From Ctenosaura bakeri (lineage: Eukaryota; Chordata; Lepidosauria; Squamata; Iguanidae), in assembly GCA_948474755.1 (NCBI GenBank), contig CAOLHI010001833.1, positions 186,001-250,000 on the forward strand: DNA of 64,000 nt, given 5' to 3'. Positions 19,801 through 30,827 of this stretch are shown piece by piece (within the stretch, counting starts at the first letter, position 1; each line of letters begins with the position of its first letter). The position numbers and the translations under genes were made by a program. The notes below the pieces were generated by a model. That model was not told where the DNA came from, ran no database searches, and was given only the letters and a program-made list of their open reading frames with translations.

Positions 19801-20995
19801 CCTCACACTGACATAACCATGGGTTACAATAGCATAATCCAGTTCTTCCTGGCACAGCACACTTTCACTGGACCTGCAATAGCAGCTAGTCAGTGCTGAA
19901 GTTCACGCCTGCAACCAATCAGTGTCCTGACTGGGGCACATTTCCACCTCTGGCCACTGATTTGCCAGAGAGGTGTGCCCTATCACTATAAGTACGCTAA
20001 GTGAAGCTTTGCATTCCACAGTGTCAAATAGGATCTTGGGCTTCATTTCCTAATTACATCTTGCAAAAGTCTGTATTGCTCCTGACTTCTGAAAGCTGCA
20101 GCAAATCAAATCAGTGATGCAGGTACTATTTGCATAAGGCCTTTGCTAAACAAATCGTCGCAAGCCATGAATTAGAAAATGGAAGTCACCGCTGTCTGTT
20201 GGAGTGAGCTGAAAATCAGTGCATGGTTTCAAGTGATTAGATGGAATTTTCCACCCTTTGCTCTAATTGCTATTGGGGCACAAAAAGCATACCCACAAAC
20301 ACCATTTGCCTCTGAGGAAGGGAAGGTACTCAGGCCCACATACTGCCTGGGGATAATGGAAGTTGTTATCCAATGGGGCAAACATTGGGTGGACTTTTCA
20401 GCGCTTTGACATATCTTGCCACTTGGCATTAGAAAACAAAACACACACCTATGCACACAAAGATAATTTGCATCCAAGGAAGGGAAGGCACTCCAACATA
20501 CAAAAGCAGACTGTATAGTTAGGAATAATGGGTGTTATAGTCAATCACACCTGGAGAGAGTCCAACCAAGGATCGTTGGCTTGTGTGACAAGAAATGTAA
20601 AAGTCTTTAAGGAGTCCCAAATCTCTCAGATCATTGACTGCTTGGGAGAACAAATAGATTGGCAGGAACATTTATTTTCAGCTGCACATTAATATTAATT
20701 CCCTTCAACAAGAGGCTCAGCAGTCTCCTACCTTCTCTGCTCTTCATCCAAAGGCCTTTTTCTTTAGGCAGGCTGTTGGCTGTGAAAGAGATTGTTGCAA
20801 AAAAGGCCTTTTAATGGGGAGTACCTTTGTTATTATTCTAATGATTGTGTTTTAGCTGTATTGCATTTTAATCTATGTGAGTTACCTCAAGTCATACACT
20901 GGCAGAAAGCTGGGATATTAATTCATCAAGTAATCAATAAAGAAATTCAGTAATTGTATCTGCATTGCATTGTCTGCTAGAATGTTGATACTGAA
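19801..20995. other. Intergenic DNA, no gene
   Basis: No supported gene. 20280-20560 contains loosely repeated wording (GAAGGGAAGGTACTC / GAAGGGAAGGCACTC; GGATAATGG / GGAATAATGG), perhaps an old tandem duplication. At 20870-20930 there is a GTTACCTCAAGTCATACACTGG...GGGATATTAATTC tail of the kind that ends squamate SINEs. Confidence 0.4.
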
Positions 20996-20999
20996 TATT

Positions 21000-21046
21000 G
21001 ATGGATGGATGGATGGATGGATGGATGGATGGATGGATGGATGGAC
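21000..21046 (+). repeat. (GATG)n microsatellite
   Basis: About eleven perfect ATGG units. Confidence 0.95.
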
Positions 21047-21324
21047 TAACTGATTTAAATATTTCTCCCCCAGCTATAGCAAAAGATCTCAGGGTGGTAT
21101 ATAGGTTAAGTGATTACAAACAAGGCAAATAATGTTCCAAAATATAAATAATTTAAATAAATTAAAAATGTGTAACACACAATTAACAAAGAGAAGGCTG
21201 GAATACTGCATGGGCTTGTGGGAATTAGAACCAGGCAGTTCTGTAACAATCTGGATCCAGCCAAGAGCTGCTATTCAAGAGTAATTCTGCAAAATACACA
21301 AAAAAGTAAGAAAAAAAGAGTCTC

Positions 21325-21565
21325 CAGCAGTGGCGGAGCTTGGAGTGTGTGGAGGTGGGGCTGGGAGGGAGGGCTACCTGCAGTGCATGGGGGCGTTGCC
21401 AGGGCACATGGAGGTGTGGCCAGGGCACGTGGAGGTCTGGCTATGGGTTCAGCCACCCCAAAAACATTGCTGCCCGGGGCAAATTGCCCCCTCAGCCCCC
21501 CGTCCCTATGTGACTGGTCTCCAGAGTCATAGTTCAACTCTCAAACCACTATACCATGCTTTTTC
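21325..21565. mobile_element. hAT-like fragment followed by a SINE head
   Basis: CAGTGGCGGAGCTTGGAG at about 21327 has the CAG-TGGCGG start of some hAT ends; the interior repeats CATGGAGGTGTGGCCAGGGCA / CGTGGAGGTCTGGC. From about 21511 the text is the reverse-complement head of the ACA_SINE2-like SINE (ACTGGTCTCCAGAGTCATAG, AACCACTATACCATGC). Confidence 0.55.
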
Positions 21566-21732
21566 CCTTATTGTAAAGTAGTGGCTGTGAATCTGGATGG
21601 CCCCAGTAGCCATCTTTACTCCAGTGGCAGCTAATATCTTCCATTTCAGTAGGGTAGGCTATCCCCTCTGGCTTTTAGTCTGAACATAAATGGAACTATC
21701 CCCAAAACATTCAACACCTTGGTAAGTTCATT

Positions 21733-21809
21733 ACACTGCAAACCCCAGGATTCCATAGGATGTTTAAAGTGGAGTAATAGTGCTATAACAGTCTAGTGTG
21801 GAAATGGCC
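21733..21809. mobile_element. Family A MITE, right half
   Basis: CTGCAAACCCCAGGATTCC through GTCTAGTGTGGAAATGGCC. The left arm is absent. Confidence 0.9.
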
Positions 21810-21811
21810 TT

Positions 21812-22085
21812 TGAATACCACAGAGTTCAGTCCTGGGGCCAACACTCTTCAACATTTTTATCAACGACTTTGATGATGGGCTAGAGGGAATCCTTATCAA
21901 GTTTGTGGATGATACAAAACTGGGAGGGGAGCTAGATAAGAACAGAATTCAAAAGGGCCTTGATAGACTAGAAAATTGGGTTGAAACTAATAGAATGAAA
22001 TTCAACGGAGACAAATGAAAATTCTACATTTAGAACACAAAAACCAAACGCGAATGTATAGGATGGGGAATGACTGGATTAACAT
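21812..22085 (+). mobile_element. CR1 LINE reverse transcriptase fragment
   Basis: Plus-strand frame reads LGPTLFNIFINDFDDGLEG, VDDTKLGGELDKNRIQKGLD and RLENWVETNRMKFNGDK before a stop. The DD of the active-site (A/V)DD box is present in the fragment. Dead copy. Confidence 0.92.
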
Positions 22086-22234
22086 CCAGAGGGGATTCAC
22101 TGGCATGGAAGTCACCAGCAATCACCGCCTGGGATGCAACCTTTGCAAATTTGTGATAAGGGGTTGAGGGTTATTTCTTTCATTTCACACCCTTCCATCA
22201 CATGAGATGATTGTAGAGTTATTGTACCTTGCAT

Positions 22235-22565
22235 ACTCTCCAGAATTTCACAGATGAAAACGTGTGTGGCCTTGCAACATCAGCATGTGGTCAAGATGGC
22301 AAAAGTGATGAATAAGGAAGAACGTACAAGTTGGGAGAAGCTACAGCAGTTTGCTTTTGCTCAAGTCTGCAGGGAAGGGCAAGGTTCTGCCTTCTCTTTC
22401 CACCAAGTTCAATGTAGCATAAATTACTTTGGCACTTTGAATTCAGTTTGCAGCAATTGAAGTAAGCTGAGCGCACAGAGGAGAAGCGGGTGAACGAGAG
22501 AGAAGCTGAGATATTTTAAAAGCAGCTGAAAATAGTGGAGAAACAGAGGATTTATTAGGATTTAT
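22235..22565 (+). repeat. Interspersed repeat D, copy 1
   Basis: Contains CACAGATGAAAAC, GTGGTCAAGATGGC, GCAGTTTGCTTTTGCT, a GCAGCAATTGAAGTAAGCTG block and ATTTTAAAAGCAGCTGAAAA, all repeated at 28795-29160, 42056-42850 and, inverted, at 27584-27880. Not a family I can name. Confidence 0.75.
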
Positions 22566-23107
22566 CAGGACAGTTGGAGGGTATATGTCCTTGGCATCTG
22601 CGAAGATCAGCATCCAAATCCACCTTGCCCTCTTGGCCACCTGATGGAAGCACAGATTCACTTCCAGCCAGCTCACCTCATGGTTATAATGTGGGAATAT
22701 TCTTTTTTGGGGACTATAAATCTCAGGATTCCAAAATGTTCGCTGGGGAATTTTGGGAACTGTCATTGAAAGAAAAAGTAAAAAGCCTCTCAAACTCTGT
22801 TCCACTTTTCTCCATGGCGTCTGCACAGGGATGGAAGGTACATGCAGCAAACCCTGGGGAAATTCTATCTAGGCCGTCACCGCCAGTCAGCATGTTTTCT
22901 ATTTTGTTTGTCTGGCCACGTAAAGGCCTTTGAAGAATGTGTGACAGGCACATTTTAGGCATCTAAAAATAAGCCCAACTGTGAATACATAGCAGGCTGT
23001 CATCTCATTCTGGTCACTTTCAAGGAGAGATCCAGATCAGGCCAAAGAGGGCTTCCTATTGGTTCTGAGCTCAGTTTCTTTCAAGCAACAATAAAAGTTA
23101 CTAGCAG
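22566..23107. other. Intergenic DNA, no gene
   Basis: Open frames up to 135 codons on both strands have no domain or codon pattern that I recognise. Confidence 0.4.
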
Positions 23108-24000
23108 CGACTGTTCCAACGGCAGAGGGAAAGAAGGGATTCAGGGGTATTTCCTCAGCTCTGTTCCAAAGTGGCTGCTGCAGAGGGAGAGAAGGGAATC
23201 AGGGTATTCTCTCAACTCTGCTCAAAAACAAAATGGCTGCTACTGAGGGAGAGAAGAGAGCAAGGACAATTTCTTCAGCTCAGCTCAAAAACAAAATGGC
23301 TGCCACAGAGGGAGGAAAGGGATTCAGGGGTATTCCCTCAGCAATGTTCAAAAACAAAATGGATGCTCCAGAAGGAGAGAAAGGAATTAGAACTATTCCC
23401 TCAGCTCTGTTCAAAAACAAAATGGCCCCCACAGAGGGAGAGAAGCGAATCTAGACTGTTTCCTTAGCTTTGTTCAAAAACAACATGGCTGCCACAGAGG
23501 GAGGGAAGAGATTCAAGGGTATTCCCTCAGCAATGTTCCAAAACAAAATGGCTGCTCCAGAAGGAGAGAAAGGAATTAGGACTATTCCCTCAGCTCTCTT
23601 CAAAAACAAAATGGCTTCCACAGAGGGAGAGAAGGAATTAGGACTATTCCCTCAGATTTGTTAAAAACCAAATGGCTGCCGCAGAGGGAGAGAAGCGAAT
23701 CTAGACTATTTCCTCAGCTTTGTCCAAAAACAAAATGGCTGCCGCAGAGGGAAGGAAGAGATTCAGGGGTATTTCCTCAGCAATGTCCAAAAACAAAATG
23801 GCTGCTCCAGAAGGAGAGAAGGGATTCAGGGGTATTCCCTCAGCTCTGCTCAAAAACAAAATGGCTACTACAGAGAGAGAGTAGCGAATCGGGACAATTT
23901 CCTCAGCTCTGTTAAAAAACAACAAAATGGCTGCTGCAGAGGCAATGAAGGGCTATTCTCTCAGCTCTGTTCAAAAGCAAAATGGCTGCAAAATGTTACA
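23108..24000 (+). repeat. 63-bp minisatellite with higher-order repeats
   Basis: About 14 units, phased on AAACAAAATGGCTGC (ATGG at 23233, 23296, 23359, 23422, 23485, 23548, 23611, 23672, 23735, 23798, 23861, 23927, 23982). Spacing is 63 bp except 61, 66 and 55 in the right half. Three unit types can be told apart by their middles (A: GGATTCAGGGGTATT...GCAATGTT; B: CTCCAGAAGGAGAG; C: GCGAATCTAGACT) and they recur in the order A-B-C. Because 63 is a multiple of 3, several overlapping frames stay open (98 codons at 23171-23467), but this is a consequence of the period. Confidence 0.93.
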
Positions 24001-24349
24001 GCATATATCACGGGCGAGTCCTGAGGTCTCAGGTTGTTGGCCCAGAAACCTCAAAGCCTGCGATGATCCTGACTTGGCAACTCTAGCTGTGAGGAAGCGT
24101 TTGAGGGAGAGAGCCCTCTATGAACTGACTTGAGTTTTAAGCTCCATAATAAGTTAAGCCTGTTTGCAGGTCTACTTCCAACAAAGTTTAATTTTCTTCC
24201 ACTGAGACAATGCAGGCACCTCTCCAGTCTTATCCATCAGTGTTAACAGAATTACTTGTGCTCCTGAATTTGGTTCCAAACTGAGGCATTCCTTCATTAT
24301 TGCTAATGATTTTTAGGAAACCACGCACTTCAGACTGAAGGGAAGACTT
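24001..24349. other. Intergenic DNA, no gene
   Basis: Unique-looking sequence without coding signal. Confidence 0.4.
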
Positions 24350-24433
24350 TGCCGTTTCCGAACTAGATGGTTATAATGCTATTATTCCACTTTCAACATC
24401 CTGGAATCCTGGGGTTTGCAGTTGAGGGAGGGG
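24350..24433. mobile_element. Family A MITE, left half
   Basis: TGCCGTTTCCGAACTAGATG through GGGGTTTGCAGTTGAGGGAG, then directly into CR1 sequence. The same MITE/CR1 junction type occurs at 21809. Confidence 0.8.
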
Positions 24434-24494
24434 ACTTGTCCTGGGGCCAACACTCTTCAACATTTTTATCAACGACTTTGATGATGGGCTAGAG

Positions 24495-25473
24495 CAGTGG
24501 TTCTCAACCTTCCTAATCCGGCGACCCCTTAATACAGTTCCTCATGTTGTGGTGACCCCCAACCATAAAATTATTTATTTATTATTTACAATGCCTCCCC
24601 CCCCAGCAAAGGCCGCCTCGCCGGCCAGGAATGGCGGGGCGGGCAGGGAGGGAAAGAGGAGCTGCGCATCTCCCCCGGGAAAAAAGTCTGAGAACCCCCC
24701 CAGGCTCTGCTTCTGCTTTGTTCTCGTTTCCGCTGGGGGGGGGCAGTGTGGGAATCATAGAATCATAGAAATGTAGAGTTGGAAGAGACCCCAGGGGCCA
24801 TCCAGTCCAACCCCCTGCCACGCAGGAACACCCTCAAAGCACTCCCAATAGATGTCCATCCAGCTTCTGCTTAAAAACCTCCAAAGGAGACTCCACTACA
24901 CTCCGAGGCAGCAGATTCCACTGCCAGACAGCCCTGACCGTCAGGAAGTTCTTCCTGAGGTTCAGGTGGAATCTCCTTTCCTGCAGCTTGAATCCATTGC
25001 TCCTTGTCCTGGTCTCTGGAGCAGCAGAAAACAAGCCCTCTCCTTCCTCTACATGGCATCTACATGGCATTCCAGAGTGTCGACCCTGGCCGAGGGGGGA
25101 GGAATCCCAGCGCCTTTGTCTTTTGCACCGGGCGCAGCTCGCCCCCCAGGAAAGCGCCGCCTTGCAGCCCCCCGGCCCTTCCGCAGTGCCCCCCTCCATG
25201 GCGGGTGGGGCAGGGGCCGTGGTGAGGAGGGGGCCTGCCCTCCATGCTGCCACTGCCCCTCTAAGCTGGCCAGTCAGACGGGAGGTTCTCCCGGTAGCAG
25301 AGAAGGGGAGCGATTTCAGTCCCTTCTGAACAGGGGGCAGGAGGACCACCACCGAGGAGGGAATGGAGCCTAAGATCATCGGAAATACGTATTTTCCAGT
25401 GGTCTTAGGCGACCTCTGTGAAAGGGTCGTTTGACCCCCAAAGGGGTCACGACCCACTGGTTGAGAACCGCTG
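24495..25473. mobile_element. hAT non-autonomous element in CR1, itself carrying a CR1
   Basis: Ends CAGTGGTTCTCAACCTTCC and GGTTGAGAACCGCTG, with the perfect 8-bp duplication GGCTAGAG at 24487-24494 and 25474-25481, as expected for hAT. The interior is CpG-rich (GCCGCCTCGCCGGCCAGGA, CGACCCTGGCCGAGG). Related elements are at 26880 and 61148. It holds a minus-strand CR1 at about 24754-25066. Frames of 173-207 codons here are not genes. Confidence 0.95.
24754..25066 (-). mobile_element. CR1 LINE 3' end nested in the hAT element
   Basis: Starts ATCATAGAATCATAGAA, continues TAGAGTTGGAAGAGACC, through the LEVFKQKLDGHLLGVL, RAVWQWNLLP and ETRTRSNGFKLQERRF regions (minus strand). Comparison with 27125-27155, which lacks it, shows the insertion point at GTGTGGGA/..CCAGAGTGTCGACC. 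Confidence 0.92.
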
Positions 25474-25870
25474 GGCTAGAGGGAATCCTTATCAAGTTTG
25501 GGGATGATACAGAACTGGGAGGGGAGCTACATAGGAACAGGATTCAAAAGTACCTTGATAGACTAGAAAACTGGGTTGAAACCAATAGAATGAAATTCAA
25601 CAGAGACAAATGCAAAATTCTACATTTAGACCACGAAAACCAAACGCGAATGTATAGGATGGGGAATACCTGCCTTAGCAGCAGTACCTGTGAAAAAGAC
25701 CTGGGATTATTGTTAATCGTAAACTGAACATGACCCAGCAATGTGATGTTGCAGCAAAGAAGGCAAATAAAATTCCAGCCTGCATTAATAGAACCATAAT
25801 TTCCAAGATAAGGAAAATAATAGTCCCACTATAGCTTGCACCAGCTGGGCCTCATTTGAAGTACCATATT

Positions 25871-26872
25871 CAGTTCTGGATGAATATGAATTTTAAGAAA
25901 TACACCAAGAGCAAACTAGATGGGAAAAGGTTGAGGAAGCTGGGCATCGTGTCTTCCATCATGGGACTGCTCAGGTGATGTGATAGGTTTAAGTAGCTTG
26001 CTCCAAGCTGCCTGCAGAACCTGAACTCAAGGCTCCTGGGTATGCAGCTAATGCTCAAGGCCTGATTGCTACGGCAGCCCACTGTCAACCTGCATCTTGG
26101 CATACCGGTGGAAATCTTGCAGCACTGTCTGAGAATGGTGCACTGGCCAAGGTTAGAGAGTTTTCAGTATCTCTGGGGTGGGCTAGATTAATGCTAGGCT
26201 ATTCCTAGCATGGCTGTCACCAGCTGGAGAAGATGCTTCCACTTCTGGCACAGCTTTTCCAGTACTTAAGATCAGTTTGGACCTTTGACCTTGTGCAAAG
26301 TATTATCCAGGGTGTCCTCTCATTTTCTCTCTCTCCGTCCCCTATTGAACAGCAACACTCTTCTGTAATGAAATCTGCTAAAAGCTCTCCAGCTTTTTGC
26401 CTGATTTGTGACCTTAGCAGGTGCCCACTAAGGACCGGACCACTTCTTAATTTTAATTGATGATCATGATTTACATTTCAGGGAGGCTGCTGCTCAGGCA
26501 CTTTCAGGGTCACGGCGTGTTGTTCCAGGAACTTAGGGGCTTCACGTTTGCAGTACAGCTAGCCAGCAAATGATTAGCAATAAATAATAAGCCCATCTGG
26601 GAGGGAAAAAAGACGGCCGGATGAGAAATGAGTCCATTCATTAGCCATGATTGCATATCTCAAGGATCAAGGTGTGGGAGCAAGGATGGCATACATGGGG
26701 AGAGAAGAGGAACCTAGCAGGCTCAGTGAAGCAAATAGAAGTTTAAATCTTTGCTCCAGGTCACTTCCTTATGGAACGTGTCTGTGTACCCGTAGCCTAC
26801 CGTTCAAGTGTCCCAATTTAGCAGGCAAGGATACTTTTGATTAATCCTCTGTCACCCTATTTTTTCATCTGC
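25871..26872. other. Intergenic DNA, no gene
   Basis: No domain-bearing frame. Nothing I can name. Confidence 0.4.
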
Positions 26873-26879
26873 CTTTAAA

Positions 26880-27576
26880 CAGTGGTTCTTAACCTTCCTA
26901 ATGCCACGACCCTTTAATACAGTTCCTCATGTTGTGGTGACCCCCCAACCATAAAAGTATTTATTTATTATTTACAATGCCTTCCCCCCTGGCAAAGGCC
27001 GCCTCGCCGGCCAGGAACAGAGGGGGCGGGCAGGGAGGGAAAGAGGAGCCACGCGTCTCCCCCAGGAAAAAACTCCGAGAACCCCCCCCCGGGCTCTGCT
27101 TCTGCTTCGCTCTCTTTTCCGCTGGGGGGGCAGTGTGGGAAAAGTTTCCAGAGTGTCGACCCTGGCTGGGGGGGGAGGTATCCCAGTGCCTTTGTCTTTT
27201 GCGCCGGGCACAGCTCACTCCCCCAGAAAAGCACTGCCTTGCAGCCCCCCGGCCCTTCTGCAGCACCCCCCTCCGTGGTGAGTGGGGCAGGAGCCGTGGC
27301 AAGGAGGGGCCTACCCCCGTGCTGCCACTGCCCCCCGCAAGCTGGCCCGTCAGACGGGAGGTTCTCCCGGTAACGGAGAAGGGGAGAGATTTCAGTCCCT
27401 TCTGAACAGGGGGCAGGAGGAAGCGAGCACATGGCTCGCTCTTGCGCACCACCACTGAAGAGGGAATGGAGCCTAAGACCGTTGGAAATATGTATTTTCC
27501 TATGGTCTTAGGTGACCCCTGTGAAAGGGTCATTCGACCCCCAAAGGGGTCGCGACCTACAGGTTGAGAACCGCTG
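26880..27576. mobile_element. hAT non-autonomous element, uninterrupted copy
   Basis: CAGTGGTTCTTAACCTTCC to GGTTGAGAACCGCTG, flanked by CTTTAAA on both sides (26873-26879, 27577-27583). It gives the empty-site version of the CR1-bearing element at 24495 and also keeps a stretch (GAAGCGAGCACATGGCTCGC) that the first copy lacks. Confidence 0.93.
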
Positions 27577-27583
27577 CTTTAAA

Positions 27584-27880
27584 ATGTCCCAGATTTTCTC
27601 TCCTCCTCCCACTTCCACCTATTGCCCTCAGCTTACTTCAGTTGCTGTAAACTGAGTTCAAAATGCAAAAATATTTTGCAATCAATTAATTCAGCAGGGA
27701 GAGGAGGGGATGAAGTCTTGAGAGTCCCTGGATGCTCAAGCAAAAGCAAACTGCTACAGCCAGTCCCAGCTTTTCTATTCTTCCTCATTAATAACCTTTT
27801 TTCCATCTTGACTGTTCTCTAGTGTTGCTTGGCATCGTATCTCCTGGTTTTCATCTGTGAAATGCTGGGGGATATGCTAT
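27584..27880 (-). repeat. Interspersed repeat D, copy 2 (inverted)
   Basis: Reverse complement of the 22235 copy: AAATGTCCCAGATTTTCTC, CTCAGCTTACTTCAGTTGCT, GCAAAAGCAAACTGCTAC, GGTTTTCATCTGTGAAATGC. The hAT element lies at its edge. Confidence 0.7.
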
Positions 27881-27994
27881 AGGTTTTACAAGTGCAGAAA
27901 CACACCCAGCCACAGTGATGCCCTCAGGGCAGGATTCTGGGACAGATATCTCAGGTTCCACTCAGGAAGTTCCCATATGCAAGAGAAAGATTGA

Positions 27995-28194
27995 TGCCAT
28001 TTCCACACTCCATGTTATACTGCTATTATTCTACTTTCAACATCCTATAGACTCCTAGGCTTTGGAGTTTAGGGAGGGGCCTCTGGAATCCTCAGCCAGA
28101 GACCTCTTTGGCCTCAGTAAACTAGAAACTCCAGAATTCCACAGGGTGTTGAAAGTGGAATAATAGCACTATAACATTGGCATGTGGAAAGCCC
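27995..28194. mobile_element. Family A MITE
   Basis: TGCCATTTCCACACTCCATG at the left; right arm CCAGAATTCCACAGGGTGTTG to GGCATGTGGAAAGCCCC, the last bases eroded. Confidence 0.85.
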
Positions 28195-28250
28195 CCTCAG
28201 GGTCGCCATAAATCAGAAACAGCTTGAAGACAAACAGCAACAACCAACAG
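28195..28250 (+). mobile_element. SINE tail (ACA_SINE2-like)
   Basis: CTCAGGGTCGCCATAAATCAGAAACAGCTTG and a GCAACAACC tail. No head. Confidence 0.7.
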
Positions 28251-28794
28251 TCCACACGAGTAACTTTTCCTAGCTTTGGTTTCTACTTGGCAGCTGGGAA
28301 GCACCCTCTTCTGTGGCTTGTATGGCTGATTTGTGAGTTTGTCCTGGCTTTGAAGAAAGGGCCAAGGACATGACTTTCATACGCAGACAAGGCGAAGAGG
28401 GAAATCCTTGTAGGTGGGGTCTGTGGTTGTCTCCTTCAAAAGCCAGCTGCTTCTTCACTGCAGCTGGAGGCTCTCTAAAAGGGAGTGCATCTTCTTTGGA
28501 GAGGCTGTGGATGATGGAACAGGTGCCAGGATTGTCTTGGAGATGTTGATGCTGTGACAGATTACCTAAATAAGAGGAGGAAAGCGTGTTTTGATGGAAC
28601 GGCAGTTTGCTTCACATGATTATATATACAAATGGATGAGCTGTCACCACTTTCCTCCAGAAATCCCTTGCATTATAAGCTTGGATGCACCGGCTTTACG
28701 TTCCCTTTTATTGTTGTTGTGATTGTGGAACACTTAAAGAAGAAATCAGTAAATGCGGCCGGGAACTTTACAGTGTACAACACATATTTATAAG
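28251..28794. other. Intergenic DNA, no gene
   Basis: No supported gene; the short minus-strand frame at 28270-28458 has no features. Confidence 0.4.
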
Positions 28795-29160
28795 ATCATG
28801 TACTCTCCAATATCTCACAGATGAAAACTGGGAGACGTATAGCCAAGCAACATCAGAATATGGTCAAGATGGCCAACGTTGCTAATGAGGAACTAAACAC
28901 AACCTAGGGGAGACTGCAACCGTTTGCTTTTGCCTGAACTGCTAGGAAGAGCAATTTTTCTCTCCAGTACCCCTGCTGAGCTAACTGAGCACAAACTACT
29001 TTTGCAGTTTGTAGGAACTGAAGCAAGCTGAAAACAAAGGGGGGAGGTTGGGGGGGGAGAAACCAGGACATTTTAAAAGCAGCTGAAAAAATAGGATGGC
29101 AGAGAATTAATTGGGACTAACCCTGCCAAACTGGAACACTTGGAGGGTATATTCATATCA
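28795..29160 (+). repeat. Interspersed repeat D, copy 3
   Basis: Matches 22235-22565: CACAGATGAAAACTGGGAG, ATGGTCAAGATGGCCAA, CGTTTGCTTTTGCCTGAAC, GGAACTGAAGCAAGCTGAAA, ACATTTTAAAAGCAGCTG, and a TTGGAGGGTATA end. Confidence 0.75.
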
Positions 29161-29401
29161 CAATTCATCAACTGTTTAATGGAATGCAGAGAAAGGGGAA
29201 GAAAAAACACATTAGGCCTTGACGGGTTTGAAATCCAAACACATCCCTGTGACAAAATTGATTGCACATCGTTCACTGCCCTCTTGGTATTGCCATATCA
29301 ACCCAAAGATTTATAAGCTATCCCTCTCCTTGAGCTGTATGGTGCATAGATGGACTCCCAGATCAAGGAGGTTAATTTGGAGTCAACTGCACGAGAAAGT
29401 C
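29161..29401. other. Short unassigned spacer
   Basis: No feature seen. Confidence 0.4.
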
Positions 29402-29404
29402 TAA

Positions 29405-29606
29405 GGCCATTTCCGCACTACACTGTTATGATGCTATTATTCCACTTTCAACATCCTACGGAGTCCTGGGGCTTGCAGTATAGGGAAGAACATTTAGAAT
29501 CCTCAGCCAGATTGCTCTTTGGCCTCAGGAAACTACAAACCCCAGAATTCCACAGGAGATGGAAAGTGGAATAATAGCACTATCACAGTACAGTGCAGAA
29601 ATGGCC
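29405..29606. mobile_element. Family A MITE
   Basis: GGCCATTTCCGCACTACACTG to GTGCAGAAATGGCC. Triplets TAA and TCA flank it. Interior includes TTTAGAATCCTCAGCCAGATTG, the longer family A form that has a loop between the arms. Confidence 0.92.
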
Positions 29607-29639
29607 TCAATTAAAATGTCCAGCAAGATGAGGATTCTG

Positions 29640-29775
29640 TTAGCATGTATTGAGGGTGACCCTCTCAATATTGCTGAATTCCAACTCCCATCAACCCCAG
29701 CCAGCATGGTCAACAGTAAGGAATGCTAAGAGCTGCACCTCAGCAACATCTGGAGGGGTGGGCTTTAATCCCACC
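29640..29775. mobile_element. Small hAT-like element, partial
   Basis: CCAACTCCCATCAACCCCAGCCAGCATGGTCAAC and CAACATCTGGAGGGGTGGG, the wording of the element at 30230-30380 without its terminal repeats. Confidence 0.6.
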
Positions 29776-30229
29776 TAACCTGTATGGAAGCTGGTGTTGA
29801 AAATGTCAACAAAGGCCATATACAGTGCAGAGAAGATTTTATTGGAGACAGATCCCTAATGGGAGAAAAGAATGGTAAGTTCTGATGCCACTGACTACAT
29901 GACTGAGAGAAAGAGGGGTGAGCGGAAATGAGGTCAGGCCTGAGAGCATCTCTTTACAGTCGAGGAGGTGACAGAACAGCCAGAATGAACTCCCTGTTTT
30001 TCTCTCACCCTCTAGTGGCAAATAGCCACCTTTGCACATTTACTGTCAATCTCTGTTCTTCCACCAGATGCAAGCAGGTAATAGAAGATGGAGCTGCAGA
30101 CTGGAAGGGGAACAAATGAACTCCAGTGTTAATGTCACTGAAGCAAAGAGGTGGGCTGACATTTTGCTGGCCCCGGCAAAAGACAGGTTGGCACTCCTGT
30201 TCCATTCCACAGACAGAAGCTGGTTAGAC

Positions 30230-30378
30230 CCATGATTCTCAGTCTTTGGTCCTCCAGATGTTTTTAACTTCAGCTCCCATAATTCCCAGCCAGAATGGCC
30301 AAGTGGTGGCTGGTAGCTGAGGAATTTGGGGACTTGAAGTTCCAACCATCAGAAGGACCAAAGATTGAGAACCACTGA
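30230..30378. mobile_element. Small hAT-like foldback element
   Basis: Arms ATGATTCTCAGTCTTTGGTCC / GGACCAAAGATTGAGAACC enclose CAGCCAGAATGGCCAAGTGG. Flanks GTTAGACC and ACTAGACC suggest a duplicated target. Ends CACTG as in hAT elements. Confidence 0.75.
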
Positions 30379-30825
30379 ACTAGACCATCGGTTGAACATT
30401 TCTACAGTACTGGCAATAAGACGGGATCAGCCACCACAATTGAGAGAAGCAGGCCATTTTAGAGAGTCGATGATAGCCTGTGTGGCAACAGTGGCTGGTA
30501 GTTTTCATGGCAATGAATCTATTCCACTCTTCTCTAGATTTCAAAGGAGCTCTCCAAAGTATCTAAGCCTATCTCCTCCAAATAGGTCCTGCCCTTTGGA
30601 ATGTTCCTTTAAAGTTAACCAAAACCTGAAACAGATTCACTGCCCCTATGACACAGGAACCATGTGGCATGCACAATTCTGTCCTTCAAAAGAAGAGAAA
30701 GGCCAAGGAGTTCAGGAGCAAAACCTGCATAGCTGCCACCGCTGTCTCCTCCCCTCCACTGCTGTTATCTGCTAGTTGGTACAATGGTCTCATTCTGCCC
30801 CAGGAGTAATGTTGGCCCTGAAGCC
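30379..30825. other. Intergenic DNA, no gene
   Basis: The 136-codon frame at 30365-30775 starts inside the hAT-like element and has no recognisable domain. Confidence 0.45.
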
Positions 30826-30827
30826 TA

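Larger units (their letters stand above)
24434..25870 (+). mobile_element. CR1 LINE fragment, split by a hAT element
   Basis: Left part 24434-24494 (GPTLFNIFINDFDDGLE), right part 25474-25870 (LEGILIKFGDDTELGGELH, RLENWVETNRMKFNRDKCK, CEKDLGLLLIVN, then AAKKANKIPACINRTIISKI). Reading across the gap restores the order seen at 21812-22085. Frameshifted and dead. Confidence 0.92.

Noticed and set aside
23171..23467. Repeat protein gene (21-residue repeats)
   Set aside because: The open frames follow from the 63-bp period, exist in more than one frame, break on the 61- and 66-bp units, and have no start context or partner exons.
23108..24000. CRISPR-like array of repeats and spacers
   Set aside because: Whole 63-bp units are similar, with no unique spacers, in a vertebrate genome.
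24834..25457. 207-codon minus-strand frame
   Set aside because: It is a fusion of hAT interior and CR1 ORF2 end, GC-rich by composition.
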